Notes: a model not told the origin generated them from the sequence alone. A stretch of 64,000 nt of DNA from WHSW01 sp963828755 (GCA_963828755.1 CAWHFY010000023.1:22740-86739), one strand, 5' to 3'; shown: positions 8,954 to 17,163, counted from the stretch's first letter. Numbers and translations: made by a program.

Positions 8954-10015
8954 TCAAGCGGCCGGCGGGATCGCGACCTCGCCCTCGGCGCCGGTCGCCT
9001 CGAAGCGCACGAGATCGCCGTCGGCGACCTCGCGCACGAGGCCGGCGTCGATCAGCAGGTCGACGTGGCCAACCACCTCGGAGAGCGTGAGGAACGCCTG
9101 GGTGACGGCGACGTTCCCCCACAGCTCCTGGGCGAGCTCGTAGGCGGTCCGCGGCCGCTCGACGATCAGCCCGCGTAGCTTCTCCGCGCGGCGGCGGTGC
9201 AGGGCGAAGCGGTCGTCGATCAGGCCGACGTGGTCGGTGATCGGCTCGCCGTGGCCCGGGAGCAGGATCTCGGCCGGCAACTCGCGGGTGCGGGCGAGCG
9301 ACCGCAGGTAGGTGACCAGCGCCTTCGGGCGCTCGTCGCTTCCGTCGAGCGGCTTCGAGAGCAGGGGGTTCGAGGAGATGTGGCCGATCAGGTGGTCGGC
9401 GCAGATCAGGATCGTGCGGTCTGCGTCCCAAAAGAGCGTGTCCGAGGGACTATGGCCGGGGCGCAGCTGCACCTCGAGCGTGCGATCGCGCAGCTCGAGC
9501 AGCTCGCCGTCGGCGAGCGGGCGGTCGACATGCGCCGCCGACCCCCAGCCGCGAAAGCTCGCCGAGACGCTGCGAAGCGCGCTGACGACGTCCGCCGGGA
9601 CCCCGTAGCGGCGCATCAAAGCGCCGGCGAACTCATCGTCCCGCTCGGTATCAGCCCCGTAACGCTCGACGAACGGGACGACGACATCGATCGCTGCGAC
9701 CGAAGCCCCCGACCGCCCGGCGGCGATCTCGACCAGGCCGAGGTGGTCGATGTGCTGGTGGGTGATCACGATGAGCTCGAGGTCCTCGATCGAGTGCCCG
9801 GCGGCGGCGAGCTGGCGCTCGAGCTCGTCGAGCGACTTGCCCGAGTTCGGGCCGGTATCGATCAGGGTCAGTGGCGCGTCCTCGAGCAGGTAGCAGTTCA
9901 CTCGGCCGACCGCGAACGGGGTCGGGATCTGCAGGCGCCTGATCCCCGCAGCCTCCGCCGTGAGCAAAGCCTGGTGGCTGCTCCGCTTCGCGTCCGCGCC
10001 GCCGGCGTCCGTCAC
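8954..10015 (-). CDS. Metallo-beta-lactamase fold hydrolase (LACTB2-like)
   Basis: A 353-residue zinc hydrolase. The MBL signature THQHIDH is at residues 85-91; further ligands are visible in RPGHSPSD, CADHLIGH and LPGHGEP. The C-terminal part (from about residue 270) looks like the winged-helix extension of the LACTB2/glyoxalase II-like branch of the superfamily. It ends four bases from the phosphomannomutase stop on the same strand, so it is probably in the same transcript. The substrate is not evident: the branch includes thioesterases and RNA endonucleases. Confidence 0.85.
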   Translation of the reverse strand: MTDAGGADAKRSSHQALLTAEAAGIRRLQIPTPFAVGRVNCYLLEDAPLTLIDTGPNSGKSLDELERQLAAAGHSIEDLELIVITHQHIDHLGLVEIAAGRSGASVAAIDVVVPFVERYGADTERDDEFAGALMRRYGVPADVVSALRSVSASFRGWGSAAHVDRPLADGELLELRDRTLEVQLRPGHSPSDTLFWDADRTILICADHLIGHISSNPLLSKPLDGSDERPKALVTYLRSLARTRELPAEILLPGHGEPITDHVGLIDDRFALHRRRAEKLRGLIVERPRTAYELAQELWGNVAVTQAFLTLSEVVGHVDLLIDAGLVREVADGDLVRFEATGAEGEVAIPPAA

Positions 10016-10019
10016 AGAC

Positions 10020-11393
10020 TCACGAGTGGATGAGCTCCAGCACCTGATCGCGCTTTTGCTCCATGTCCTGGCGGGAGACCAGCGACTCGAGGTTGAGGCG
10101 CAGGAGCGGCTCGGTGTTGGACGGCCGGACGTTGAAGTGCCAGTCCGGGTAGTCGACCGAGACGCCGTCGAGCCAGCTGATCTCGGAGTCGGCGTGGGCG
10201 TCGGCGATCTCGTTCATCTTCGCGTCCTGGTCGGCGACCTCGGAGTTGATCTCGCCGGAGATGAAGTAGCGGCTGCGGAACTCCCCGACCAGTTCCGAGA
10301 GCGGTCGTCCCTCGACGCCGAGCAACTCGAGGACGAAGAGCGCCGGCAAGCTGCCGGAGTCCGCGCACCAGAACTCGCGGAAGTAGTAATGACCCGAGAC
10401 CTCGCCGCCGAACGCGCCGTTGTGCTCACGCATCGCCTGCTTGAAGAAGGCGTGGCCGACCCGGTTGATGCGTGGGGTGCCGCCGGCAGCGGTGACCGTG
10501 TCGGGGACCGCGCGGCTGGCGCGCACGTCGTAGAGGATGTCGGCGCCGGGTTGCTTGGAGAGCACCAGCCTCGAGAGCAGCGCGGTGAGGAAGTCGCCGT
10601 CGACGAATTCGCCGTGGTCGTCGATGAAGAAGCAGCGGTCGGCGTCGCCGTCCCAGGCGATCCCGAGGTCCGCACCCTCGGCCAGCACTCGGTCAATGAT
10701 GAACTGGCGGTTCTCGGGCAGCAGCGGATTCGGCTCGTGGTCGGGGAACTCGCCGTCCGGGACCCAGTAGGTCTCGACCAGTTCTAGCGGGAGGCGCTCG
10801 AGCAGCGGGCCGACCATCGGCCCCGCCATGCCGTTGCCGCCGTCGACGACCACCTTCAGCGGCCTCACGTCCTCGACCTCGATCGAGGCGAGCGCATGGC
10901 GCTGGAAGTCGTCGTAGATGTCGACCACCTCGACCTCGCCGCCGCCGGGGGCGTCACCAAGCTCGCCGGAGAGGATCAGGTCGCGGACGTCGCCTATGCC
11001 CGCGTCGCCGGAGAGGGCCAGTGCCCCCTCACGCACCAACTTCACCCCCGTGTAGGCCTTCGGATTGTGCGACGCGGTGACCATCGCACCGCCGTCGAGC
11101 TGGCGGGATCCAACCAGGAAATAGAGCATCTCGGTGCCGACCATCCCTGCGTCGACGACGGTGGCCCCCTCGACGACGATCCCGTCGCGCAACCGCCCCG
11201 CCATCTCCGGCGCCTGCAATCGCATGTCGCGGCCGAGCCCGATCCGCAGCTCGGTGACCGGCTTGTCCCGCAGTTTGGCGAGAACCCGGGCGAAGGCGCG
11301 GCCGAGCTGGTAGTTGACCTCGCCGTCCATCTCCTCGCCGTAGAGGCCGCGGACGTCGTACGCCTTGAAGATCGATGGCTTCACGTCAGTCAA
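10020..11393 (-). CDS. Phosphomannomutase/phosphoglucomutase (alpha-D-phosphohexomutase)
   Basis: Interconverts hexose 6- and 1-phosphates for sugar-nucleotide synthesis. All four phosphohexomutase signatures are present: N-terminal KAYDVRG, phosphoserine loop TASHNPK (Ser at about residue 108), metal-binding DGDADR near residue 250, and a C-terminal phosphate-binding loop RPSNTEPLLR. TTG 11393 is preferred because GAGG lies five bases upstream and it overlaps the stop of the preceding HIT gene. GTG 11385 is an alternative, three codons later. Specificity between mannose and glucose phosphates is not certain. Confidence 0.93.
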   Translation of the reverse strand: MTDVKPSIFKAYDVRGLYGEEMDGEVNYQLGRAFARVLAKLRDKPVTELRIGLGRDMRLQAPEMAGRLRDGIVVEGATVVDAGMVGTEMLYFLVGSRQLDGGAMVTASHNPKAYTGVKLVREGALALSGDAGIGDVRDLILSGELGDAPGGGEVEVVDIYDDFQRHALASIEVEDVRPLKVVVDGGNGMAGPMVGPLLERLPLELVETYWVPDGEFPDHEPNPLLPENRQFIIDRVLAEGADLGIAWDGDADRCFFIDDHGEFVDGDFLTALLSRLVLSKQPGADILYDVRASRAVPDTVTAAGGTPRINRVGHAFFKQAMREHNGAFGGEVSGHYYFREFWCADSGSLPALFVLELLGVEGRPLSELVGEFRSRYFISGEINSEVADQDAKMNEIADAHADSEISWLDGVSVDYPDWHFNVRPSNTEPLLRLNLESLVSRQDMEQKRDQVLELIHS

Positions 11394-11877
11394 AGGTGCC
11401 TCGCAGCATCTCGTAGCTCTGCTCAACCGTCTGCGGCATCACCCTGGTGTCTCCGAGGACGGGCATGAAGTTCGTGTCGCCTCCCCAGCGCGGCACGACG
11501 TGCATGTGGATGTGGTGCTCGACCCCGGCGCCGGCCACCCGGCCCTGGTTGAAGCCGACGTTGAAGCCGTGGGGCGCGTACGTCTCCTCGAGGACGCGGA
11601 TGCCTCGCTGCGCGAGGGCCATTATCTCCGCGCAGGTCTCGCGGTCGAGCTCGGCGATCGTGCCAACGTGCGCGTAGGGAGCGACCATCAGGTGGCCGTT
11701 GGTGTACGGGAAGAGGTTGAGGATCACGAAGCAGCGCTCGCCGCGGTGGAGGATCAGGTTCTCCTCGTCGGCGTCCTCGGCCGGCTTCGCGCAGAAGATG
11801 CACTCCTGCTCGACGTCCTTGGAGGCGTCCTTCACGTACGCGAGGCGCCACGGCGCCCAGATCCGCTGATTGGCCAC
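11386..11877 (-). CDS. HIT-domain protein, probable diadenosine tetraphosphate phosphorylase/hydrolase
   Basis: A 163-residue histidine-triad protein with the catalytic HHIHMHVVPRW motif and the zinc-type CIFC near residue 23. The N-terminal ANQRIWAPWRLAYVK is characteristic of actinobacterial Ap4A-processing HIT proteins (Rv2613c type), which act on diadenosine polyphosphates. GTG 11877 is chosen because it gives this canonical N terminus. A TAGGAT hexamer lies 8 bases upstream. Its end overlaps the phosphomannomutase start. Function by family resemblance, not proven for this protein. Confidence 0.87.
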   Translation of the reverse strand: MANQRIWAPWRLAYVKDASKDVEQECIFCAKPAEDADEENLILHRGERCFVILNLFPYTNGHLMVAPYAHVGTIAELDRETCAEIMALAQRGIRVLEETYAPHGFNVGFNQGRVAGAGVEHHIHMHVVPRWGGDTNFMPVLGDTRVMPQTVEQSYEMLRGTFD

Positions 11878-11888
11878 ACCGCGGGATC

Positions 11889-12347
11889 CTACGGATGGCG
11901 GCGAATTGAGCCGAGGCCCCAGGTCTTCGCCAGCCAGGCGGGGACGACCGCGTCCAGTTCGCGCTCGAGCTCGGTGCCCCGGGCGTCGTCGACCACCCAC
12001 CAGGAGACGTCCGCGTCGACTTCGCCGGCCGATGGGTAGATGTAGACGCAGCCGTAGAGCTCGGTCTCGCCCGCGTTCAGGACCGCGTAGTTGAAGCCGT
12101 CGCCCGCGTTCATCTCGTCGACGTGGTGGACGAGGTCCTCGCGGTCGACGTCGACGCTCATCGACTCAGGCGGCCAGCCCCACGCCTCGCCGTAGACCGC
12201 GAACAGGCTCTCGCGACTCCCCATCACCGCGGGCAGATCGATCTCGGCATCATCAGCCCGGATCGGCCGCAAATGATGCCCCGACTCGAGATCGAGCCGG
12301 TCGGGATACGAAAAATCAGCCGAGATCCAGCTCACGAGGCAAGCCAT
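11889..12347 (-). CDS. Small GNAT-like protein, function unknown
   Basis: About 150 residues from ATG 12347, or four residues fewer from GTG 12335. The sequence has the look of an N-acetyltransferase fold: HHLRPIRADDAEIDLPAV at the start, and NYAVLNAGETELYGCVYIYP and DADVSWWVV as central strands. I do not see a clean acetyl-CoA P-loop (R/QxxGxG/A), so activity is uncertain. It lies between corA and the Ap4A-type HIT gene on the same strand. Its stop codon overlaps the TAGGAT element ahead of the HIT gene. The 154 bases between it and corA are very GC-rich, with no gene that I can support. Confidence 0.6.
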   Translation of the reverse strand: MACLVSWISADFSYPDRLDLESGHHLRPIRADDAEIDLPAVMGSRESLFAVYGEAWGWPPESMSVDVDREDLVHHVDEMNAGDGFNYAVLNAGETELYGCVYIYPSAGEVDADVSWWVVDDARGTELERELDAVVPAWLAKTWGLGSIRRHP

Positions 12348-12501
12348 GACGCGCAAGCAGACCTCTGCGGGGGCGGGGCGGGCGGACGCGGACACCCAGG
12401 AGCCCGGGCCACCGAGGCCGGTCCCCGGCGGGCGCTGCCACCCGGGCGACGTCCGCGGGCCCGTCCTCTCGCTCCGCCATGAGGACGTTGGCCGACTTTG
12501 C

Positions 12502-13503
12502 TCAAAGCCAGCCGCGCTTGCGGAAGTAGGCGACCATCCCGAGCAGCAGCACGACCATCGCACCGACGATCACGTAGAAGTCGGTCGGGTCGCCCTCACC
12601 GGGGACGCCGACGTTCATGCCCCAGACGCTTGCGATCAGGGTCAGCGGCAGGACAATGACGCTGATCGAGGTGAGGACGCGGAGGATGTCGTTGACCCGG
12701 TGCGAGATGTAGGACTCGTTCGTGTCCTCGAGGCCCTCGATCACCTCCTTGTAGTTCTCGAGCATGTCCCAGATGCGTTCGTGGGAGTCACCGATGTCGT
12801 CGAAGTAGAGCTCGAGCTCGCCGCCCTCGGGAGCGAGGAAGGGCTGCTCGAGCTTCTCGAGGTCGCGCAGGACGGTGCGCTGGGGACGGATCACCTTGCG
12901 GAAGTTGATGATCTCCTGCTTCGCGTTCGAGATGTCGCGGACGATGTCCTCGGAGCGGCCCTCGAAGATCTCGTCCTCGAGCGCGTCGAGCTTGTTGCCG
13001 ATCTTGCGCAGCATCGGGAAGCAGTAGTCGAAGGCGTCGTCGATGATCCGGTACAGCAGGTAGCCGGAGCCGCGCGAGAAGAGCTGCTCGCGCAGCTCCT
13101 CCTTCTGACGACAGCGCTCGAACAGATACTCGACCGGTTGCAGCGGGGTGTTCGGGATCGTGACGAGAAAGTCCCGGCCGACGAAGATGTCGAGCTCGCC
13201 GGCGTTGAGGCGCTTGACCGCGCGGTCGAAGACCGGGAAGTGCAAGACGATGAACAGGTAGTCCGGGTACTCGTCGATCTTCGGCCGCTGGTTGCGTGAG
13301 AGCACGTCCTCGAGGTCAAGGGCGTGGAAGTCGAACTGCTCCTCGATCCAGGCGGTCTCGAGCGGCGTCGGGCGCTGGATATTGACCCAGCGCAGGCCAT
13401 CGGCCTGGACCGTCTCTACCTGCGGTAGGCGCTCGCCGGGCTCAGGCGGCGCGACGAGCTCGCCGCGGTTGCGGCGCAGCCTGGGCTTGGGAAGGCTCGG
13501 CAT
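12502..13503 (-). CDS. corA: CorA family magnesium/divalent cation transporter
   Basis: A 333-residue inner-membrane channel for Mg2+ (or Co2+/Zn2+), expected to be pentameric. A long acidic, helical cytoplasmic N-terminal domain is followed by two C-terminal membrane helices. The signature GMN motif appears as WGMNVGVPGEGDP between helices 1 and 2 (about residues 296-308), and the protein ends with the usual basic tail (YFRKRGWL). ATG 13503 is the chosen start. A TACCCT hexamer at 13554-13549 on the minus strand would give a short 5' leader. The gene diverges from the riboswitch-controlled operon. Confidence 0.95.
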   Translation of the reverse strand: MPSLPKPRLRRNRGELVAPPEPGERLPQVETVQADGLRWVNIQRPTPLETAWIEEQFDFHALDLEDVLSRNQRPKIDEYPDYLFIVLHFPVFDRAVKRLNAGELDIFVGRDFLVTIPNTPLQPVEYLFERCRQKEELREQLFSRGSGYLLYRIIDDAFDYCFPMLRKIGNKLDALEDEIFEGRSEDIVRDISNAKQEIINFRKVIRPQRTVLRDLEKLEQPFLAPEGGELELYFDDIGDSHERIWDMLENYKEVIEGLEDTNESYISHRVNDILRVLTSISVIVLPLTLIASVWGMNVGVPGEGDPTDFYVIVGAMVVLLLGMVAYFRKRGWL

Positions 13504-13548
13504 CGTTGCTCGTCTCGCTGGTCGGCTTGTTCATCCGGATCTGCGACA

Positions 13549-13554
13549 AGGGTA
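13549..13554 (-). promoter_or_regulatory. Candidate -10 (TACCCT) for corA
   Basis: Minus-strand TACCCT lies about 45 bases upstream of the corA ATG, in a divergent intergenic region shared with the SAM riboswitch promoter. Confidence 0.4.
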
Positions 13555-13620
13555 CGCCACGCTCACCACGCCCGGCGCAAGGAAGCCTGCGCCTCCGGCG
13601 CGACGCTCGGTGCGCGTTGG

Positions 13621-13626
13621 TATAGT
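13621..13626 (+). promoter_or_regulatory. Candidate -10 (TATAGT) for the SAM-riboswitch operon
   Basis: TATAGT lies 14 bases before the aptamer's P1 helix, so initiation near 13633 would start the transcript just ahead of the riboswitch. No convincing -35 is visible. Confidence 0.55.
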
Positions 13627-13640
13627 CGCGTCCACATAAC

Positions 13641-13758
13641 CACTGCATCCAGAGGGGTGGAGGGACTGGCCCGATGAAACCCCGGCAACCGCCGAGGATC
13701 GAGAGATCCGAGGACAGGTGCCAATTCCAGCAGGCGAAGAGCCTGGGAGATGTGAGTG
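13641..13758 (+). promoter_or_regulatory. SAM-I (S-box) riboswitch aptamer
   Basis: The S-box core is nearly canonical: AGAGGGGTGGAGGGAC, then TGGCCCGATGAAACCCC, GGCAACC, then AGGTGCCAATTCC and a closing GGGAGATG. P1 is formed by CACTgCATC (13641-13649) and GATGtgAGTG (13749-13758). SAM binding stabilises P1 and, in this family, favours the downstream terminator. The riboswitch precedes a ThrC-like gene and a ubiquitin-like sulfur carrier rather than a classical met gene, which is informative about their role. Confidence 0.96.
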
Positions 13759-13772
13759 GAAGTCCGATTCCG

Positions 13773-13803
13773 GACCTCTGCTCGCAAAGGCAGAGGTCTT
13801 TTT
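13773..13803 (+). terminator. Riboswitch expression-platform terminator
   Basis: GACCTCTGC (13773-13781) and GCAGAGGTC (13790-13798) form a perfect 9-bp stem with an 8-base loop, followed by TTTTT. It lies 14 bases after the aptamer and before the gene's ribosome binding site, so high SAM should terminate transcription. Confidence 0.92.
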
Positions 13804-13834
13804 GTTGGCGAAGGAATCGGAAGGAGTTTCATCG

Positions 13835-15061
13835 ATGGCACCCACAGCGCTCACCTGCAAGGAGTGCGGGCATGCATATCCGCTCGAGGCGCACTACGTC
13901 TGCGAGCAGTGCTTCGGGCCGCTCGAGGTCAGCTACGACTACAGCGACTTCGACGCGGCGGAGGCGAAGCGCAAGATCCAGGCTGGCCCGGCGGACATCT
14001 GGCGCTACGCGGACTTCCTGCCGCTCGCCGAGCGGCCGCGCGACCCGGTGCAGCCCGGCCTGACGCCGCTGGTCCGCGCCGACCGGCTCGCAGAGCGCCT
14101 CGATCTGGGCGAGGTCTGGATCAAGAACGACGCCGCCAACCCGACCCACTCGTTCAAGGATCGGGTCGTCGCGGTCGCGCTGGCGAAGGCGCGCGAGCTC
14201 GGCTACGAGACTGTCGCCTGCGCCTCGACCGGAAACCTCGCGAATGCCGTCGCCGCCCACGCGGCCGCCGCCGGACTGGAGTCGTACGTCTTCGTGCCGG
14301 CCGACCTGGAGGAGCAGAAGCTGCTTGCGACCGCCGTCTACGGCACTCGGCTGGTCGGGGTCAAGGGCTCATACGACGACGTGAATCGGCTGTGCACCGA
14401 GCTCGCCGAGACGCGCCCATGGGCCTTCGTGAACGTCAACCTGCGGCCGTTCTACGCCGAGGGGTCCAAGACGATCGCGTTCGAGGTCGTCGAGCAACTC
14501 GGCTGGGAGCTGCCCGACCGGGTCGTCTGCCCGATCGCCTCCGGCTCTTTGTTCACCAAGATCGCCCGGGGGCTCAGCGAGTGGATCGAACTCGGCATGG
14601 TCGAGGGGGAGCTGCCGGCGTTCAGCGGCGCCCAAGCGGCCGGCTGCAATCCGGTGGCCGAGGCCTACGCCGAGGGCTGGGACGTCTGCAAGCCGCAACG
14701 ACCGAGCACGATCGCGAAGAGCCTCGCGATCGGCAACCCCGCCGACGGTCCGTACGCCGTCGATCTGGCGCGCCGCACCGGCGGCTCGGTCGAGGCGGTC
14801 ACCGACGACGAGATCCGAGCGGGGATCCGGCTGCTGGCCGAGACCACGGGGATCTTCACCGAGACCGCCGGCGGCGTTACCACGGCGGTGCTGGCGAAGC
14901 TGGCCCAGGCTGGCGCGATCGATCCGAGCGAGCGAGTCGTCGCGGTGATCACCGGTGAGGGTCTGAAGACGCTGGACGCGGTCCGTGAGGGATTCGAGAT
15001 CACCGAGATCGAGCCGAGCGTCGACTCGTTCGAATCCTCCTGTGAGCCGATTGCCGTCTGA
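13835..15061 (+). CDS. thrC: Threonine-synthase-fold PLP enzyme under SAM riboswitch control
   Basis: A 408-residue fold type II PLP enzyme of the threonine synthase family (O-phosphohomoserine to threonine in characterised members). A Cys4 zinc ribbon (C8, C11, C23, C26) opens the protein, and the PLP lysine is K108 in THSFKDR. The phosphate-binding CASTGNLANAV and the substrate-side VITGEGLKT are visible. The ATG has AAGGAG 8 bases upstream. The SAM riboswitch and a downstream ubiquitin-like sulfur carrier are odd for a dedicated threonine synthase. They suggest sulfur incorporation into the same phosphohomoserine substrate, giving homocysteine (inference). The family assignment is firm; the reaction is not. 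Confidence 0.88.
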   Translation: MAPTALTCKECGHAYPLEAHYVCEQCFGPLEVSYDYSDFDAAEAKRKIQAGPADIWRYADFLPLAERPRDPVQPGLTPLVRADRLAERLDLGEVWIKNDAANPTHSFKDRVVAVALAKARELGYETVACASTGNLANAVAAHAAAAGLESYVFVPADLEEQKLLATAVYGTRLVGVKGSYDDVNRLCTELAETRPWAFVNVNLRPFYAEGSKTIAFEVVEQLGWELPDRVVCPIASGSLFTKIARGLSEWIELGMVEGELPAFSGAQAAGCNPVAEAYAEGWDVCKPQRPSTIAKSLAIGNPADGPYAVDLARRTGGSVEAVTDDEIRAGIRLLAETTGIFTETAGGVTTAVLAKLAQAGAIDPSERVVAVITGEGLKTLDAVREGFEITEIEPSVDSFESSCEPIAV

Positions 15062-15080
15062 GGCCGATAACTTTCCGCCG

Positions 15081-15356
15081 ATGGCGATCACGGTCAGGAT
15101 TCCGGCACAGCTTCGCGTCGCGACCGACGGCGAGGACGAGCTCGAGGTCGACGGAGGCACCGTCGGGGAGGCGCTCGATGCGGTCTTCGCCGCCCACGCC
15201 GACCTGCGCGAGCGGATCACCGAGGACGGGACGCTGCGCCGGTTCGTCAACGTCTACGTCTCCGGGGAGGACATTCGCTTTCAGGACGGGCTCGAGACCC
15301 GGCTTTCGGACGGTGACGAGGTGACGATCCTGCCGGCCGTCGCTGGTGGGTGCTGA
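15081..15356 (+). CDS. Ubiquitin-like sulfur carrier protein (MoaD/ThiS/CysO family) ending Gly-Gly-Cys
   Basis: A 91-residue beta-grasp protein. The N-terminal MAITVRIPAQLR, the central FVNVYVSGEDIRF and the terminal LSDGDEVTILPAVAGG match MoaD/CysO-like carriers, whose C-terminal Gly-Gly is converted to a thiocarboxylate that donates sulfur. Here one residue, Cys91, follows Gly-Gly. Characterised carriers with residues after the diglycine (for example CysO and HcyS systems) need trimming by a JAMM-type peptidase; none is encoded in this window. It follows the ThrC-like gene by 19 bases. Its last codons overlap the start of the next gene, so the region is one transcript. Confidence 0.88.
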   Translation: MAITVRIPAQLRVATDGEDELEVDGGTVGEALDAVFAAHADLRERITEDGTLRRFVNVYVSGEDIRFQDGLETRLSDGDEVTILPAVAGGC

Positions 15357-16098
15357 GCCGGCGTCCCACGTCCCGGTCGCGATTCTCTGCGGCGGGCGTG
15401 GGACCCGCCTCCAGGAGCAGACCCAATCGATCCCGAAAGCGCTCGTTGAGATTGGCGGCCGGCCGATCCTCTGGCACGTGATCCGGATCTACGCCGCGCA
15501 GGGCCATCGCCGATTCGTCCTGCTTACCGGCTATCTCGGCGACCAGATCGAGGCGTTCGCCGGCGCGGCGACGGATTTGCCGGCCGGGATCGAGCTCGAG
15601 TGCGTCGACACCGGCATCGACACGCAGACCGGTGGGCGGGTCGCGGCCGCCGCTGCCCGGCTCGAAGGCGGGCGCTTCTGCCTCACCTACGCCGACGGCG
15701 TGGCCGACATCGACCTCGCCGCGCAGGCGCAGGCGCACGCGGAGCTCGGGGCGACCGCGACGATGACGGTCGTGCGGCCGTTCAGCCAGTGGGGGATCGC
15801 GCTCGTGGGCGACGATCACCGGGTCGAGGGCTTCCGCGAGAAGCCGCGGCTCGACTATTGGGTCAACGGCGGATTCTTCGTCTGCGAGCCGGACTTCCTC
15901 GAGCGGGTAGGAGCTGACAGCGTGCTCGAGCGTGAGCCGCTGGGATCGCTGGCCGACGAGGGGCGGCTCGGCGCCTACCGCCACGACGGCTTCTGGGACT
16001 GCATGGACACCTACAAGGACGCGGTGACCCTGAACGACCTCTGGGCGTCGGGAGCAGCGCCCTGGGCGATCTGGGAGCGACAGCGGGCGGAGGCCTAG
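15346..16098 (+). CDS. Sugar-phosphate nucleotidyltransferase (glucose-1-phosphate cytidylyltransferase-like)
   Basis: A 250-residue GT-A fold nucleotidyltransferase. The pyrophosphorylase signature CGGRGTRLQEQTQSIPKALV is at about residues 15-34, followed by TYADGVADID (metal site) and GFREKP, which is typical of RfbF-like cytidylyltransferases. With the following SDR gene it could make a CDP-linked 4-keto-6-deoxy sugar. GTG 15346 overlaps the end of the sulfur-carrier gene by 11 bases, indicating translational coupling. The nucleotide used (CTP or another) is inferred only. Confidence 0.83.
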   Translation: MGAEPASHVPVAILCGGRGTRLQEQTQSIPKALVEIGGRPILWHVIRIYAAQGHRRFVLLTGYLGDQIEAFAGAATDLPAGIELECVDTGIDTQTGGRVAAAAARLEGGRFCLTYADGVADIDLAAQAQAHAELGATATMTVVRPFSQWGIALVGDDHRVEGFREKPRLDYWVNGGFFVCEPDFLERVGADSVLEREPLGSLADEGRLGAYRHDGFWDCMDTYKDAVTLNDLWASGAAPWAIWERQRAEA

Positions 16099-17070
16099 TG
16101 GGTACCGCCCTGGTCACCGGCGCGCGAGGGTTCACCGGCGCCTGGCTGACGAAGGCGCTGCTCGACCGCGGGCGCGAGGTGGTCCGGCTCGAGCGCCCGG
16201 AGAAGCGGAGGCCTACGACCCTCTCGCTGCTCGGGCTCGAGGATCTCGTGCCGCAGATGCGGGCGGAGCTCGCCGACGGCGAGTCGCTGGTGCGGGCGCT
16301 GCGCAAGCACCGGGTGACGGAGGTGTTCCACCTCGGAGCCGAGTCGATCGTCGGCTCGGTCGCCGAGTCGCCGCTGCCGGCGTTCGAGACGAACGTTCGC
16401 GGGACCTGGACGCTGCTCGACGCCTGTCTCGCAGCGGGGGTTGAGAGGGTGGTAGTCGCATCCTCGGACAAGGCCTACGGGACCCACGCCGAGCTCCCGT
16501 ACCGCGAGGAGTTCGCGCTGCAGCCGACGACCGCCTACGAGGCCTCGAAGGCTGCGGCCGACATCATCGCCCGTAGCTACGCTCCGGCCTACGGCCTGGC
16601 GGTGGCGGTGACCCGGTTCGCGAACACCTACGGCGGCGGCGATCTGCACTTTTCGCGCCTCGTCCCGGAGGCGGTCTGCGCGGCGATCGACGGGCGGCCG
16701 CCGGTCCTGCGCTCCGACGGTTCACCCGAGCGGGACTTCCTCTTCGTCGAGGACGCGGCCGCCGCCTACATTGCGGTTGCGTGCGCGCTCGACCGCGCCG
16801 ACGTGCGCGGCGAGGCGTTCAACGCCGGCGGCCGCCGGCCGCACCGGGTCGGCGACGTCGTCGCGAGGATCGCCGAGATCGCCGGAACCGGCGTCGAGCC
16901 CGAGGTGCGCGGCGAGGGCAAGCCGGAGGGCGAGATCGACCGCCAGTTCGTCGACGGAACGAAGATCCGCGAGCGCTGCGGCTGGATGCCCACGGTCGAC
17001 CTCGACGAGGGCCTGCGAGCGGACGATCGAGTGGTATCGGGACCATCCGCAGGCGCGTCCCGGACGGTGA
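16098..17070 (+). CDS. NAD-dependent sugar epimerase/dehydratase (extended SDR; one frameshift near the end)
   Basis: Extended short-chain dehydrogenase acting on a nucleotide sugar. The NAD-binding TGARGFTGAWL, the catalytic YxxxK as YEASKAAAD, and RFANTYGGGDLHFSR resemble CDP-glucose 4,6-dehydratase. GTG 16098 overlaps the stop of the nucleotidyltransferase by one base. At about 17020 one surplus base shifts the frame. Without it the protein ends RTIEWYRDHPQARPGR at TGA 17068-17070, a normal ending for this family, instead of an unrelated tail to 17084. The pair probably serves cell-surface polysaccharide. Confidence 0.84.
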
Positions 17071-17090
17071 GCCCCTCGGACTGAGCGAAG

Positions 17091-17163
17091 CGCGCCCGGC
17101 AGGATTCGAACCTGCGACTTCCGCCTCCGGAGGGCGGCGCTCTATCCACTGAGCTACGGGCGC
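17091..17163 (-). tRNA. tRNA-Arg (anticodon CCG)
   Basis: Read on the minus strand: acceptor GCGCCCG pairing with CGGGCGC, D-arm GCTCAGTGGATAGAGC, anticodon stem CCGCC/GGCGG with loop CTCCGGA (anticodon CCG), and T-arm containing GGTTCGAATCC. All four arms close. No CCA is encoded. It decodes CGG arginine codons. Confidence 0.96.

Noticed and set aside
7946..9178. Plus-strand open frame of 410 codons opposite the lipid kinase and MBL genes
   Set aside because: Antisense to two clearly identified proteins; Asp/Arg/Val-rich shadow composition.
12348..12501. Possible small minus-strand gene (ATG 12480, start MAEREDGPADVARV)
   Set aside because: Short, Pro/Arg-rich, runs into the next gene out of frame, with no recognisable family.
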